Below are positions 52,271 through 62,444 of a DNA stretch of 64,000 nt, in pieces. This stretch comes from Mycolicibacterium wolinskyi. GTDB lineage: Bacteria; Actinomycetota; Actinomycetes; Mycobacteriales; Mycobacteriaceae. The notes beneath the pieces were generated by a model. That model searched no databases. It was not told the origin of the DNA and saw nothing but the letters and a program-made list of their open reading frames with translations. Each line of letters opens with the position of its first letter. The stretch's first letter is position 1. The position numbers and the translations under genes were made by a program. Location: the NCBI RefSeq assembly GCF_002101965.1, contig NZ_LQQA01000010.1, forward strand, positions 186,001 through 250,000. The letters are read 5' to 3'.

Positions 52271-52789
52271 TCAGGACTCCGGCGGGAACGGATCGTCCGG
52301 GATCACCCAGTGACCCGGCACCTCATCGAAGAACGGGTTGACGATTCCGTTCACCGTGGGAAGCTTCTTCAGCTCGCCAGGGGGAATTCCGAAGAACGGA
52401 TTCGCAACGCCGTTGATGGTCGGTGAATTCTTCAGCTGTCCCGGCGGGATGTGGCCGTTCGGGAGCCCGAAGAAGTTGTCTACCTCAGGGAATTGCACCG
52501 TCGGAACTTCGACGTCCGGGACATTCACGTCCGGCACGTTGACATCCGGCAAATTCACATCCGGCACGTCGACGTCGGGAACGTTCACATCCGGCACGTC
52601 CACATCCGGCACGTCCACATCGGGAACGTTCACGTCCGGCACGTCCACATCCGGGACGGTAGGACTCGGAATCGGCGGTGGCGCAGGCACATTCGGTTCC
52701 GCCTGCGCGAGACCTGTGCCCAGGCCGAGCGCGCCGAGTCCCAGTGCACCGGCCGTCGTCGTGGTTACTGCGAGCTTCTTGATGTCCAT
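52271..52789 (-). CDS. Secreted protein with PDV pentapeptide repeats
   Basis: 172 residues from ATG 52789, with AAGGAGTGACC upstream. The signal peptide (VTTTTAGALGLGALGLGTGLAQA) ends at AQA. The mature protein has ~10 tandem V-P-D-V-x pentapeptides (x = D, N or E), then PTVQFPEVDNFFGLPNG, two copies of a xxxGIPPGxLKxxPTxNGxxNPFF unit (GQLKNSPTINGVANPFF and GELKKLPTVNGIVNPFF), and an acidic/Pro-rich end. It is exported and probably extended or rod-like. I do not recognise a characterised family. A terminator follows. The expression start is well defined. Confidence 0.75.
   Translation of the reverse strand: MDIKKLAVTTTTAGALGLGALGLGTGLAQAEPNVPAPPPIPSPTVPDVDVPDVNVPDVDVPDVDVPDVNVPDVDVPDVNLPDVNVPDVNVPDVEVPTVQFPEVDNFFGLPNGHIPPGQLKNSPTINGVANPFFGIPPGELKKLPTVNGIVNPFFDEVPGHWVIPDDPFPPES
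52505..52654 (-). repeat. Ten tandem 15-bp units coding for PDV repeats
   Basis: Ten 15-bp units, each encoding Val-Pro-Asp-Val-x on the minus strand, run from 52505 to 52654 without interruption. Units differ by 1-4 bases, mainly at the x codon and third positions. It is a coding minisatellite; copy number could vary between strains. Confidence 0.85.
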
Positions 52790-53024
52790 GGTCACTCCTT
52801 CGCCTTGCGTCATGCGAAAACTCACCAATCGGTGGCAATCGCGTGATGTTCGGTTTAGGAAATTGCATGACCGCCCTATGGCTGACGATCTTGCCGTCTC
52901 TTCTCGACGACAACGCAACACCTTGACCCCCCGTGGTGTATGTCGAATTTCCACCCCGGATGCGTTAGCAGCGTTTCGGCGATTCGACCGCCACGGGCGC
53001 GAAAAATGCGCGCTTACCAGGCAA
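52790..53024. other. Intergenic region between PDV gene and mfd
   Basis: These 235 bases precede the PDV-repeat gene (minus strand) and follow mfd's stop (minus strand). They should hold the PDV promoter. I see no convincing -35/-10 pair or conserved gene. Confidence 0.35.
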
Positions 53025-56000
53025 TCAGCCCGAGAAATTAAATTTCGCGGTCAGGTCGACACTGCCCGGTGTCTGTCCGTTGAGCACGAGCACCAGTCCG
53101 GCCACCCACTGCACGAGCTCAAGATCGCGGATGCGGGGCGCGCCGACGCCGTCACCGGCGCGGGGCAACGGCACCTGCACCGTCGACGTGGTGGCGCGGT
53201 AATGCCCGCCGGGGTACATGCGCTTGAGCCGCAACTGTGCGGAATCCGGAAGCACCACGGGCGACAGCTTCACCGTCGACGCCGACACCGCACCGATCTC
53301 GGTGATGCCGTACTCGCGGCACAGCAGCCGCAGCAACGCGACCGCGACCAGGCGCTGCGCGGGCTCGGGCAGTGGGCCGTAGCGGTCGACGAGTTCCTCC
53401 ACGACGGCGCGTACGGCATCCTCGTCGGAAGCCGCGGCGAGTCGCCGGTAGCCCTCGAGCCGCAGCCGGTCGCTGCCGATGTAGTCGGGTGGCAGATGTG
53501 CGTCGACCGGCAGATCGACCCGTACCTCTTTGGGTTCCTGCGGTGTGGCAACGGTTTTCCCGTCGGCGGCCGCCCGATACGCCTCGACGGCCTCGCCGAC
53601 CAACCGCACGTACAGGTCGAAGCCGACGCCTGCGACGTGTCCGGACTGCTCGACACCGAGCACGTTGCCCGCGCCGCGGATCTCCAGGTCCTTCATGGCC
53701 ACGGCCATGCCCGCGCCCAGCTCGTTGTTCTGCGCGATGGTCGCCAGGCGGTCATAGGCGGTCTCGGTCAGCGGCACCTCGGGCGGATACAGGAAGTAGG
53801 CATAGCCACGTTCCCGGCTACGGCCGACGCGGCCGCGCAACTGGTGCAGCTGCGAGAGCCCGAACGTGTCGGCCCGCTCGACGATCAGCGTGTTCGCGTT
53901 CGAGATGTCCAGGCCGGTCTCGACGATCGTGGTGCAGACCAGGATGTCGTACTCGCGGTTCCAGAAGCCCTCGACGGTTTTCTCGAGGGTCTCCTCGTTC
54001 ATCTGACCGTGCGCGACGACGACTCGGGCCTCCGGAACGAGCTGGCGCACGCGGGCGGCGGCCTGGTCGATCGAGCGCACGCGGTTGTGGATGTAGAACG
54101 CCTGCCCGTCGCGCAGCAGCTCGCGGCGCAGCGCGGCGGCCACCTGCTTGTCGTCGTGCGGGCCGACGTAGGTCAGCACCGGATAGCGCTCCTCGGGCGG
54201 GGTGAGAATCGTCGACATCTCGCGGATGCCGGCCAAGCTCATCTCCAGGGTGCGCGGGATCGGGGTCGCGCTCATGGTCAGCACATCGACGTGGGTGCGC
54301 ATCGACTTGATGTGCTCTTTGTGCTCGACGCCGAACCGCTGCTCCTCGTCAACGATGATGAGGCCCAGGTCTTTCCATGTCACGCCGGTCTGCAGCAGGC
54401 GGTGGGTGCCGATGACGATGTCGACCGAACCGTCCTTCATGCCTTCCATGACGGCGCGGGATTCCATCGGATCGGTGAACCGCGACAGGCCCTTGACCGT
54501 GACCGGGAACCCGGCCATCCGTGCGGTGAACGTCTGCAGATGCTGATCGGCCAGCAGCGTCGTCGGCACCAGCACCGCAACCTGCTTACCGTCCTGCACG
54601 GCCTTGAACGCGGCCCGCACCGCGATCTCGGTCTTGCCGTAGCCCACGTCACCGCAGATCACGCGGTCCATCGGCACCGGCTTCTCCATGTCGGCCTTGA
54701 CCTCGGTGATCGCGGTCAGCTGATCCATGGTCTCGGTGAACCCGAACGCGTCCTCCATCTCGGCCTGCCACGGCGTGTCCGGGCCGAACGCATGCCCGGG
54801 TGCGGACTGGCGTTTGGCGTACAACGCGACGAGCTCGCTGGCGATCTCCCGAACAGCCCGGCGCGCTTTGGTTTTGGTGTTGGCCCAGTCGCTGCCGCCG
54901 AGCTTGGACAGCGACGGCGCTTCACCGCCGACATAGCGCGACAGTTGGTCGAGCGAATCCATCGGCACGTACAGCCGGTCCGACCCGCCGCCGCGTTTCG
55001 ACGACGCGTACTCCAGCACCAGGTACTCCCGGCGCGCCCCGCCGACCACGCGCTCGGTCATCTCGACGAACTTGCCGATGCCGTGCTGATCGTGCACCAC
55101 CAGGTCGCCGGCGGTCAGCGCGAGCGGGTCGACGACGTTGCGCCGTTTGGCGGCAAGCTTTTTGCCCTCCGAGGCCGTCACGCGGTTACCGGTGAGGTCG
55201 GTCTCGGTGATGATCACGAGATTGGCGCCGGGCAGGATCACGCCGTCGTGCAGCGGACCTTTGAGCACGCCGACCACGCCGGCCTTGGGCGCCGCGCCGG
55301 GCTCCAACATCGTTGCCGCGGTGTCGGATTCGGCGAGCTGCTCGACGACGCGGTGCGCGGTGCCGGTGCCGGGCGTGACGATGGCGGCGTAGCCGCCGGT
55401 CGAGACGTGCGCCCGCAACATCGCGAAGATCTCTTCGAGACTCTGCTGACTGCGGGCCGATGGCGCCGGACGCAGATCGAGTTCGGTGGCGGACTCGTCC
55501 GACAGCTGTGACAGCGTCCACCACGGGTGACCGGCTTTGCGGGCACCGTCACGCGCCTCGCTGAACGGCACGAAGCCGGACGCACCGAGCGCCTCGATGT
55601 CGATCGGGGCGTCGCCACCCACCGCGGCCGTCGACCACGACGCCTCAAGGAACTCGCGGCCCGTCTTGATCAGATCCGCTGCGCGCGTGCGCACCTTCTC
55701 CGGGTCGCACACCAGAACCGGGGCGCCGTCGGGCAGGTGGTGGGTCAGCGTCGTCGGCTCGACCGGATGCAGAAGCGGCAGCAGCGCTTCCATGCCGTCG
55801 ACCGGGATGCCTTCGGCGAGCTTGGCGAGCATGTCGGGCACGCTGCCCGGCACGGTGTTCTCGTGCGTCGGGTGCTCCGCGGCCAGCGCGGCGGCACGTT
55901 CGCGCACGTCGGGTGTCATCAACAGCTCGCGGCACGGCACCGCGACCACCGTCTCGACCGGAATCTCGGGGATCGACCGCTGGTCGGCGATCGAGAACAT

Positions 56001-56657
56001 GCGCATCTCGGAGATTTCGTCGCCCCAGAACTCGACGCGAACCGGATGCTCGGCAGTGGGCGGGAACACGTCGAGGATGCCGCCGCGGACCGCAAACTCA
56101 CCGCGTCTGCCGACCATGTCGACACGCGTGTAGGCCAGGTCGACGAGCCGCGCGATCACGTCGTCGAAGTCGGCGTCCTGCCCGAGCGACAGCTGCACGG
56201 GCTCCACGTTGACCACGTCGGGTGACATCGGCTGCAGCAGCGACCGGGCCGTCGTCACGACCACCCGCAGCGGCGGGCCGAGCGTCGCGTCGTCGGGATG
56301 GGCGAGCCGGCGCAGCAACAGCAGCCGCGCGCCGACCGTCTCCACGCCCGGTGACAGGCGCTCGTGCGGCAGCGTCTCCCACGACGGGAACAGCGCGGCC
56401 GCGTCGCCGAACACGCCGCGCAGCTCGGAGGTCAGATCGTCGGCCTCGCGCCCGGTGGCCGCCACCACGAGCAACGGGCCGTTCTGCGCCAGTGCGGCAG
56501 TCACCAGCACGCGTGCGCTGGCCGGTCCGACCAGGGCGAGATCGGCGGGCCGGCCTGCGGCACGACGAATGACGTCCTGCAGGGACGGATCGGACAATGC
56601 CAACTCGACGAGACCCGCGATCGGGGTCTGGACATGGGTGTGCCCCGGTGCGGTCAT
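53025..56657 (-). CDS. mfd: Transcription-repair coupling factor Mfd
   Basis: 1,210 residues, full length. N-terminal UvrB-like modules and the CarD-like RNA polymerase interaction domain ([20 protein letters not shown]) precede the RecG-like translocase. Motifs: [18 protein letters not shown] (Walker A), VDEEQRFG (DEEQ), [11 protein letters not shown] (motif III), [16 protein letters not shown] (motif VI). A C-terminal TRCF domain ([13 protein letters not shown]) follows. Mfd removes stalled RNA polymerase at lesions and recruits UvrA. It corresponds to Rv1020. Confidence 0.97.
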   Translation of the reverse strand: MTAPGHTHVQTPIAGLVELALSDPSLQDVIRRAAGRPADLALVGPASARVLVTAALAQNGPLLVVAATGREADDLTSELRGVFGDAAALFPSWETLPHERLSPGVETVGARLLLLRRLAHPDDATLGPPLRVVVTTARSLLQPMSPDVVNVEPVQLSLGQDADFDDVIARLVDLAYTRVDMVGRRGEFAVRGGILDVFPPTAEHPVRVEFWGDEISEMRMFSIADQRSIPEIPVETVVAVPCRELLMTPDVRERAAALAAEHPTHENTVPGSVPDMLAKLAEGIPVDGMEALLPLLHPVEPTTLTHHLPDGAPVLVCDPEKVRTRAADLIKTGREFLEASWSTAAVGGDAPIDIEALGASGFVPFSEARDGARKAGHPWWTLSQLSDESATELDLRPAPSARSQQSLEEIFAMLRAHVSTGGYAAIVTPGTGTAHRVVEQLAESDTAATMLEPGAAPKAGVVGVLKGPLHDGVILPGANLVIITETDLTGNRVTASEGKKLAAKRRNVVDPLALTAGDLVVHDQHGIGKFVEMTERVVGGARREYLVLEYASSKRGGGSDRLYVPMDSLDQLSRYVGGEAPSLSKLGGSDWANTKTKARRAVREIASELVALYAKRQSAPGHAFGPDTPWQAEMEDAFGFTETMDQLTAITEVKADMEKPVPMDRVICGDVGYGKTEIAVRAAFKAVQDGKQVAVLVPTTLLADQHLQTFTARMAGFPVTVKGLSRFTDPMESRAVMEGMKDGSVDIVIGTHRLLQTGVTWKDLGLIIVDEEQRFGVEHKEHIKSMRTHVDVLTMSATPIPRTLEMSLAGIREMSTILTPPEERYPVLTYVGPHDDKQVAAALRRELLRDGQAFYIHNRVRSIDQAAARVRQLVPEARVVVAHGQMNEETLEKTVEGFWNREYDILVCTTIVETGLDISNANTLIVERADTFGLSQLHQLRGRVGRSRERGYAYFLYPPEVPLTETAYDRLATIAQNNELGAGMAVAMKDLEIRGAGNVLGVEQSGHVAGVGFDLYVRLVGEAVEAYRAAADGKTVATPQEPKEVRVDLPVDAHLPPDYIGSDRLRLEGYRRLAAASDEDAVRAVVEELVDRYGPLPEPAQRLVAVALLRLLCREYGITEIGAVSASTVKLSPVVLPDSAQLRLKRMYPGGHYRATTSTVQVPLPRAGDGVGAPRIRDLELVQWVAGLVLVLNGQTPGSVDLTAKFNFSG

Positions 56658-56707
56658 GATTGCTCCATCCTAGGCGGCGTCAGTTCGTCAGGATTGGGCC
56701 CGGTGAC

Positions 56708-56724
56708 GTAAAGAGACCGTCAAG
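56708..56724. promoter_or_regulatory. 17-base motif shared with the kdp/LysA-like region
   Basis: GTAAAGAGACCGTCAAG differs at one base from GTAAAGAAACCGTCAAG at 17571-17587. Both lie beside LysA-like genes, here 40 bases before the start of the 56764 gene. On the minus strand it contains TTGACG, a possible -35 element for mfd. Shared regulation of the two LysA-like genes is a hypothesis. Confidence 0.4.
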
Positions 56725-56763
56725 CCCGCTGACCGTCTCACCAGCGCGGTCCACCGTGAAGTC

Positions 56764-58104
56764 ATGACATTGCTGGACATCCTGCCGTCGCTGCGATACG
56801 CCGCCATCCCGCGCCTCGATCCGGCGATCTGGCCGCTCACCACCGGGGTCGACGCGCAGGGCCGGATCACCGTCGGCCGGGTGGCGCTGACCGACATCGC
56901 CGACGAGTTCCATACCCCCGCCTATGTGCTCGACGAGACCGACTTCCGGACGCGGGCACAGCGCTACCGCGAGGCACTGCGCGGGACCGAGGTGGTGTAC
57001 GCGGGCAAATCCCTGCTGACCACGGCGGTGGCGCGGTGGGTCGCCGAGGAGGGTCTCGGGCTCGACGTGTGCTCGGCAGGTGAGCTCGCGACGGCACTGG
57101 CCGGCGGCGTCGCCCCCGAACGCATCGTGCTGCACGGCAACGCCAAGTCATGCGATGACCTGCGCAACGCGGTCGACGTCGGGGGCGGGCGCATCGTGCT
57201 GGATTCGTCGATGGAGATCGCCTACCTGGCCGGGCTCGCACGTACGCGTCAACGCGTACTGATCCGGGTGACGCCGGGCATCGACGTCGCGGGCCATCGG
57301 GCCGTCGCGACGGGTGTGTGCGATCAGAAGTTCGGCTTCACGCTCGCCGACCGGCAGGCCGCGCAGGCCGCGGCGCGGGTCCTGGCCACACCACAGCTCG
57401 ACCTGGTCGGCTTGCACTGCCACATCGGCTCACAGGTCACCGATTCGCTGCTGTACGGCGAGGCGATCCGGCGGCTGATCACCGCGATGGCCGACATTCG
57501 CCACGCCCACGGCGTGGTGCTGACCGAGCTGAACATCGGTGGCGGGCATGGGGTTCCCTACGTCGGGGGTGACGCCGCGCTCGACCTGGGCGCGCTGGCC
57601 GGCGTCATCGACGAGGCCCTCGACAGCGCATGCGCCGCCGAAAGGTTCCCGCGGCCGCGGCTGGTGGTCGAACCCGGCCGGGCGATCAGCGCCCGCGCGG
57701 GCGTCACGCTGTACCGCGTGTGCGCCGTGAAGGCCCAGCCCGGCGGGCGGACGTTCGTCGCAGTGGACGGCGGCATGAGCGACAATCCGCGGGTCGGGCT
57801 CTACGGCGCGAAATACACTGTGGCGCTTGCCAACCGGCACGCGCTAGGGCCGACGATGCGGGTCACGGTCGCGGGCAGGCACTGCGAGGCCGGTGACGAG
57901 ATCGTGCGCGACGTCGACCTACCCGCCGACATCCATCCCGGCGACCTGTTGGCGGTGGCCGGCACGGGCGCCTACCACCACAGCATGGCGTCGACGTACA
58001 ACATGGTGGGCCGCCCGCCCGTGGTCGCGGTGCGCGACGGTGCGACGCGGCTGCTGGTGCGGCGCGAGACGACGGCCGACCTGCTCGCGCGGGATGTGGG
58101 TTAG
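56764..58104 (+). CDS. Type III PLP-dependent decarboxylase, LysA-like
   Basis: 446 residues. An alanine racemase-fold barrel with the PLP Lys in VVYAGKSLLTTAVARW, HGNAKSCDDL, the PLP-phosphate glycine run NIGGGHGVPY, EPGRAISA, and the C-terminal domain with the active-site Cys-like region RVTVAGRHCEAGDEIVRDVDL and the conserved GAYHHSMASTYNMVGRPPVV. Diaminopimelate decarboxylase (last step of lysine synthesis) and related D-ornithine/arginine decarboxylases have this layout. Mycobacteria have a separate lysA next to thrA/hom, so this is probably a paralogue with a different amino-acid substrate. It is divergent from mfd. Confidence 0.85.
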   Translation: MTLLDILPSLRYAAIPRLDPAIWPLTTGVDAQGRITVGRVALTDIADEFHTPAYVLDETDFRTRAQRYREALRGTEVVYAGKSLLTTAVARWVAEEGLGLDVCSAGELATALAGGVAPERIVLHGNAKSCDDLRNAVDVGGGRIVLDSSMEIAYLAGLARTRQRVLIRVTPGIDVAGHRAVATGVCDQKFGFTLADRQAAQAAARVLATPQLDLVGLHCHIGSQVTDSLLYGEAIRRLITAMADIRHAHGVVLTELNIGGGHGVPYVGGDAALDLGALAGVIDEALDSACAAERFPRPRLVVEPGRAISARAGVTLYRVCAVKAQPGGRTFVAVDGGMSDNPRVGLYGAKYTVALANRHALGPTMRVTVAGRHCEAGDEIVRDVDLPADIHPGDLLAVAGTGAYHHSMASTYNMVGRPPVVAVRDGATRLLVRRETTADLLARDVG

Positions 58105-58740
58105 CTAGTCGGCTTCGAGGTGCGGATCGGCCTCGAGGTGGGTCAGCCCGTTCCACATGAGGTTGACCACATGTGCGGCGACCACTTCTTTCTTCGGCTC
58201 CCGGACGTCGAGCCACCACTGCGCGGTCATCGACACCGACCCGACGAGGGCCTGCGCGTACAGCGGGGCCAGGTCGGGATCGAGTCCGCGCCGGGAGAAG
58301 TCGCCGGCCAAAATCGAGGCCACCTGGTTGACCGCGTCGTTGAGCAACGTGGCGTAGGTGCCCGACGTGATGGCCGCGGGCGAATCGCGGATCAGGATGC
58401 GGAAGCCGTCGGTGTGTTCCTCGACGTAGGTCAGCAGCGCGAGCGCGACGCGCTCGACCCGCACGCGGGACCGGTTGTTGGTCAGCGACGACGTGATGCC
58501 GTCGAGCAGCGCCGACATCTCCCGGTCGACGACGACGGCGTACAGCCCTTCCTTGCCGCCGAAGTGCTCGTAGACGACGGGTTTCGAGACGTTCGCACGC
58601 AGCGCGACCTCCTCGATCGAGGTGCCCTCATAGCCGCGTTCGGCGAACAGCGACTTGGCGATCTCGATGAGCTGTTGCCGCCGCTCGCTACCGGTCATCC
58701 GGGCGCGAGGTGCACGCACTTCCTTGTCGGGTGCTGCCAC
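58105..58740 (-). CDS. TetR family transcriptional regulator
   Basis: 211 residues from GTG 58740. The HTH is at RRQQLIEIAKSLFAERGYEGTSIEEVALRANVSKPVVYEHFGGKEGLYAVV, with a ligand-binding helical C-terminus. It corresponds to Rv1019, known as an autoregulated TetR repressor near mfd and mazG in M. tuberculosis. It ends at the same point as the convergent LysA-like gene (58104/58105). Inducer unknown. Confidence 0.9.
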   Translation of the reverse strand: MAAPDKEVRAPRARMTGSERRQQLIEIAKSLFAERGYEGTSIEEVALRANVSKPVVYEHFGGKEGLYAVVVDREMSALLDGITSSLTNNRSRVRVERVALALLTYVEEHTDGFRILIRDSPAAITSGTYATLLNDAVNQVASILAGDFSRRGLDPDLAPLYAQALVGSVSMTAQWWLDVREPKKEVVAAHVVNLMWNGLTHLEADPHLEAD

Positions 58741-58783
58741 GCGTATCAGGCTAGCCCTTTCGACTAGAGTCTCACCCGGACAT

Positions 58784-58855
58784 TCCGTCGTGGTGTAATC
58801 GGCAGCACCTCTGATTTTGGTTCAGATAGTTCAGGTTCGAGTCCTGGCGACGGAG
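58784..58855 (+). tRNA. tRNA-Gln (anticodon TTG)
   Basis: A 72-nt cloverleaf. Acceptor TCCGTCG pairs with CGACGGA, discriminator G. The anticodon stem TCTGA/TCAGA encloses TTTTGGT, giving anticodon TTG (reads CAA/CAG). The T arm has GGTTCGAGTCC. CCA is not encoded. It lies between the TetR gene and glmU, in the usual mycobacterial position. Confidence 0.93.
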
Positions 58856-58939
58856 CTCAAACAGCGCGAGTGACCCCAAACTGACAGCGTTGACGGCGTG
58901 TTTCTGTACAGACACGGTCGCTCGCGGAGGAGGAGATTG

Positions 58940-60367
58940 GTGTCCACCACCGAAACCGCCGTGATCGTCCTGGCCGCGGGCGCCGGTACCCGGATGCGGT
59001 CGGCCATCCCGAAAGTCCTGCACGCCGTGGGCGGGCGCAGCATGCTGGCCCACACGCTGCACGCGGTCACCGCGCTGACGCCCAGCCACATCGTGGTGGT
59101 CGTCGGACATGGTCGTGAGCAGGTCAGCGCCGAGGTGGCCCGGGTCAGCAGCGTGGCCACCGCCGTCGTGCAGGACGAACAACTCGGCACCGGACACGCG
59201 GTCAGCGTCGGCCTGGCCGGGCTGCCGAGCGATTTCGGCGGCACCGTCATCGTCACCACCGCCGACGTTCCGCTGCTCGACGGTACGACGCTCGCCGGTC
59301 TGGCCGAAGCGCACCAGGGCGCGGGTGTGACCATCCTGACCACCACGCTTGCCGACCCCACCGGCTACGGCCGCATCATCCGTGACGCCGACCGTGCGGT
59401 CACCGCGATCGTCGAGCACGCCGATGCCGACGAGGCGCAGCGCACCGTCGCCGAGATCAACTCCGGGGTGTATGCCTTCGATGCCGCCGCGTTGCGCTCG
59501 GCGCTCACGCAGTTGCGCACCGACAACGCCCAGGGCGAGCTGTACCTCACCGACGCGATCGCGTTGATCCGCAACCAGGGTCTGCCGGTGCAGGCCGAGC
59601 ACGTCGACGACAGTGCGCTCGTCGCGGGCGTCAACGACCGGGTCCAGCTCGCCGACCTCGGTGCCGAACTTAACCGGCGCATCGTCGCCGGACATCAGCG
59701 CGCCGGGGTGACGATCATCGACCCGGCCAGCACGTGGATCGACGTCGACGTGACGATCGGGCGCGACACCGTCGTCCGCCCCGGCACGCAGTTGCTCGGC
59801 ACGACCGAGATCGGCAGCGGCTGTGAGATCGGCCCGGACACCACGCTGACCGACGTCGAGGTCGGCGACCGCGCCTCGGTGATCCGCACGCACGCACAGC
59901 TCGCGGTGATCGGCGAGGCCGCGACCGTCGGCCCGTTCACCTATTTGCGGCCCGGTACCACGCTCGGCGCCGACGGCAAGCTGGGCGCGTTCGTCGAAAC
60001 CAAGAACGCCACGATCGGCACCGGCACCAAAGTGCCGCATCTCACCTATGTCGGAGACGCCGACATCGGCGACCACAGCAACATCGGCGCGTCGAGTGTG
60101 TTCGTCAACTACGACGGCGAGAGCAAGCATCGCACCACGGTCGGCTCGCATGTCCGCACCGGCTCGGACACGATGTTCATCGCCCCGGTCAACGTCGGTG
60201 ACGGTGCCTACACCGGCGCCGGTACCGTGCTGCGTGAAGACGTCCCGCCAGGTGCGCTGGCCGTCTCCGACAACGCACAACGCACGATCGAGGGCTGGGT
60301 CGAGCGCAAACGCCCGGGCTCGGCGGCCGCGGAAGCCGCGCGCAAAGCGCGGGGTGAAAAAGACTAA
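58940..60367 (+). CDS. glmU: Bifunctional GlmU: N-acetyltransferase/uridyltransferase
   Basis: 475 residues from GTG 58940, with GGAGGAGGAGA upstream. The N-terminal uridyltransferase has [14 protein letters not shown] (nucleotide loop), and [10 protein letters not shown]. The C-terminal left-handed beta-helix has hexapeptide repeats, and the acetyltransferase region [63 protein letters not shown]. It makes UDP-GlcNAc for peptidoglycan and the arabinogalactan linker. It heads an apparent operon with prs, arsC, lpqT and an SDR. Corresponds to Rv1018. Confidence 0.97.
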   Translation: MSTTETAVIVLAAGAGTRMRSAIPKVLHAVGGRSMLAHTLHAVTALTPSHIVVVVGHGREQVSAEVARVSSVATAVVQDEQLGTGHAVSVGLAGLPSDFGGTVIVTTADVPLLDGTTLAGLAEAHQGAGVTILTTTLADPTGYGRIIRDADRAVTAIVEHADADEAQRTVAEINSGVYAFDAAALRSALTQLRTDNAQGELYLTDAIALIRNQGLPVQAEHVDDSALVAGVNDRVQLADLGAELNRRIVAGHQRAGVTIIDPASTWIDVDVTIGRDTVVRPGTQLLGTTEIGSGCEIGPDTTLTDVEVGDRASVIRTHAQLAVIGEAATVGPFTYLRPGTTLGADGKLGAFVETKNATIGTGTKVPHLTYVGDADIGDHSNIGASSVFVNYDGESKHRTTVGSHVRTGSDTMFIAPVNVGDGAYTGAGTVLREDVPPGALAVSDNAQRTIEGWVERKRPGSAAAEAARKARGEKD

Positions 60368-60469
60368 CTCGACGTTTTCCGTTGGCAATCTGGTAACCCG
60401 GCTACGAGCACCAGGAAACGCTACGTACGATTGGCCCGTATCGATTCCCGACCGCGAAGGCAGCACACA

Positions 60470-61450
60470 GTGGCCACGGACTGGACCGACAATCGCAAAA
60501 GCCTGATGCTGTTCTCCGGCCGAGCCCATCCGGAGTTGGCGGAACAGGTCGCCAAAGAACTCGACGTCCACGTGACGGCGCAGACCGCGCGCGATTTCGC
60601 CAACGGCGAGATCTTCGTGCGGTTCGACGAGTCCGTGCGCGGCAGCGACGCATTCGTGCTGCAGAGCCATCCGGCGCCGCTCAACCAGTGGCTCATGGAG
60701 CAGCTCATCATGATCGATGCGCTCAAGCGCGGCAGCGCCAAGCGCATCACCGCGATCCTGCCGTTCTATCCGTACGCGCGTCAGGACAAGAAGCACCGCG
60801 GCCGCGAACCGATCTCCGCGCGACTGGTCGCCGACCTGCTCAAGACCGCGGGCGCCGACCGCATCGTGTCCGTCGACCTGCACACCGACCAGATCCAGGG
60901 CTTCTTCGACGGCCCGGTCGACCACATGCGCGCGCAGTCGCTTCTGTGCGGCTACATCGCCGAGAACTACTCCGACCACGACATGGTGGTCGTCTCCCCC
61001 GACTCGGGCCGCGTGCGCGTCGCCGAGAAGTGGGCCGATTCGCTGGGCGGCGTGCCGCTGGCCTTCATCCACAAGACCCGCGATCCGCTCGTGCCCAACC
61101 AGGTGAAGTCCAACCGCGTCGTCGGCGAGGTGAGGGGCAAGACCTGCATCCTGACCGACGACATGATCGACACCGGCGGCACGATCGCCGGCGCGGTCAA
61201 ACTGCTCAAGGAGGACGGCGCCGCGGACGTCATCATCGCGGCCACCCACGGCGTGCTGTCGGATCCGGCCCGCGAGCGGCTGGCGTCGTGCGGGGCGCGT
61301 GAGGTGATCGTCACCAACACCCTGCCGATCGGCGAGGACAAGCAGTTCCCGCAGCTGACCGTGCTGTCGATCGCGCCGCTGCTCGCGAGCACCATCCGCG
61401 CGGTGTTCGACAACGGTTCGGTCACCAGCCTCTTCGACGGGTCGGCCTAG
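60470..61450 (+). CDS. prs: Ribose-phosphate pyrophosphokinase
   Basis: 326 residues from GTG 60470. N-terminal LMLFSGRAHPELAEQVAKELDV; flexible loop YPYARQDKKHRGREPISARL; PRPP signature ILTDDMIDTGGTI (VVDDMIDTGGT-type loop); metal/R5P sites VSPDSGRVR. It makes PRPP from ribose-5-phosphate and ATP, feeding nucleotides, His, Trp and decaprenylphosphoryl-arabinose for the cell wall. Corresponds to Rv1017. The following arsC GTG overlaps its TAG stop. Confidence 0.97.
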   Translation: MATDWTDNRKSLMLFSGRAHPELAEQVAKELDVHVTAQTARDFANGEIFVRFDESVRGSDAFVLQSHPAPLNQWLMEQLIMIDALKRGSAKRITAILPFYPYARQDKKHRGREPISARLVADLLKTAGADRIVSVDLHTDQIQGFFDGPVDHMRAQSLLCGYIAENYSDHDMVVVSPDSGRVRVAEKWADSLGGVPLAFIHKTRDPLVPNQVKSNRVVGEVRGKTCILTDDMIDTGGTIAGAVKLLKEDGAADVIIAATHGVLSDPARERLASCGAREVIVTNTLPIGEDKQFPQLTVLSIAPLLASTIRAVFDNGSVTSLFDGSA

Positions 61451-61797
61451 TGGCTAGCGAAGCCACCATCTATCACAACCCCAAATGCTCGACGTCGCGT
61501 AAGACGTTGGAGTTGTTGCGGGACAACGGCATTGAGCCCGAGGTCGTGCAGTACCTCAAGACGCCGCCGACGCGGGCCGAGCTGAAGAAGATGATCGCCG
61601 ACGCGGGCGTCGACGTGCGCACCGCGGTGCGCAAGCGCGAATCCCTCTATGCCGAGCTGGGTTTGGCCGATGCGTCCGACGACGAGCTGCTCGATGCGAT
61701 GGCCGAGCATCCGATCCTGATCGAGCGTCCGTTCGTCGTCACCGCCAAGGGAACCCGGCTGGCCCGGCCGATCGATTCGGTGCAAGAGATTCTGTGA
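61450..61797 (+). CDS. arsC: ArsC family arsenate reductase (glutaredoxin type)
   Basis: 115 residues from GTG 61450, overlapping the prs stop. Thioredoxin-fold ArsC signature HNPKCSTSRKTLELLRDNGIE contains the catalytic Cys13, and the C-terminal RPFVVTAKGTRLARP gives the second Arg site. Either arsenate reduction or a Spx/MgsR-like role could fit. The gene lies in the glmU-prs operon rather than with arsenic resistance genes, so arsenate as the true substrate is uncertain. Confidence 0.85.
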   Translation: MASEATIYHNPKCSTSRKTLELLRDNGIEPEVVQYLKTPPTRAELKKMIADAGVDVRTAVRKRESLYAELGLADASDDELLDAMAEHPILIERPFVVTAKGTRLARPIDSVQEIL

Positions 61798-62435
61798 ACC
61801 GGCTGATCGCCGTGGGCGCCACCGCCGCCGTGCTGCTCACCGGGTGCGGCGCCGAGACCCCTGACTACCAGTCGATCTGGACGACGACCACGACCACCAC
61901 GTCGTCGTCCGACGCGCCGCCCGTGCCGCTGTGGCAGTACCTGGAGAACTCGGGCGTCGTCGGCGAACCGGTCGCACCGGAAGACATCCCGGACCTGACG
62001 ATCACGATGCCGACCCCACCGGGCTGGCACCCGTACAACAATCCCAACCTGGCGCCCCGCACCCGGATGATCGCCAAGGGCGACACATATCCGACGGCCA
62101 TGCTGCTGGTGTTCAAACTGCACGGCGACTTCGACGTGCCTCAGGCCCTCAAAGACCACGGCTACGCCGATGCCCAACTGTCGGAGAACTTCAAACAGCT
62201 CAACGCCTCGACCGACGACTGGCGTGGTTTCCCGTCGGCGATGATCGAAGGCAGCTACGACCTCAACGGCAGGCGCATGCAGAGCTACAACCGCGTCGTG
62301 ATCCCCACAACCGTCGAGGCACCCCCGCAGCGGTACCTGATCCAGCTGACCGTCACCACGTACGCCGACGAAGCCGAGGCGCAGGCCGCCGACATCGAAT
62401 CGATCATCTCGGGGTTCACGGTCGCGAAGAAGTAA
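61794..62435 (+). CDS. lpqT: LpqT-like lipoprotein (LpqN/LpqT family)
   Basis: 213 residues from GTG 61794, overlapping the arsC stop. Lipobox VLLTGC in AVGATAAVLLTGCGAE. A Thr-rich linker (WTTTTTTTSSS) precedes the LpqN/LpqT domain: LTITMPTPPGWHPYNNPNLAP, MLLVFKLHGDFDVPQALKDHGYADAQL, YLIQLTVTTYADEAEAQAADIESIISGF. It corresponds to Rv1016, a TLR2-agonist lipoprotein in M. tuberculosis. Related LpqN proteins bind mycolate transport partners. The function here is unproved. Confidence 0.88.
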   Translation: MNRLIAVGATAAVLLTGCGAETPDYQSIWTTTTTTTSSSDAPPVPLWQYLENSGVVGEPVAPEDIPDLTITMPTPPGWHPYNNPNLAPRTRMIAKGDTYPTAMLLVFKLHGDFDVPQALKDHGYADAQLSENFKQLNASTDDWRGFPSAMIEGSYDLNGRRMQSYNRVVIPTTVEAPPQRYLIQLTVTTYADEAEAQAADIESIISGFTVAKK

Positions 62436-62444
62436 GTTGTCCGC

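Noticed and set aside
52505..52654. CRISPR-like array
   Set aside because: The repeats are contiguous 15-bp coding units with no spacers and sit in frame in a secreted protein.
52338..55511. 1,057-aa open frame on the plus strand across the PDV gene and mfd
   Set aside because: It is the reverse of the VPDV repeat and mfd codons. The TSGTFTSGTSTSG repeat it contains is only the complement of the PDV repeats.
58772..61249. Long open frame on the minus strand (825 aa) across glmU and prs
   Set aside because: It is antisense to two clearly homologous essential genes and has an Arg/Gly/Asp-biased composition from the reverse strand of high-GC codons. No ribosome site or domain.
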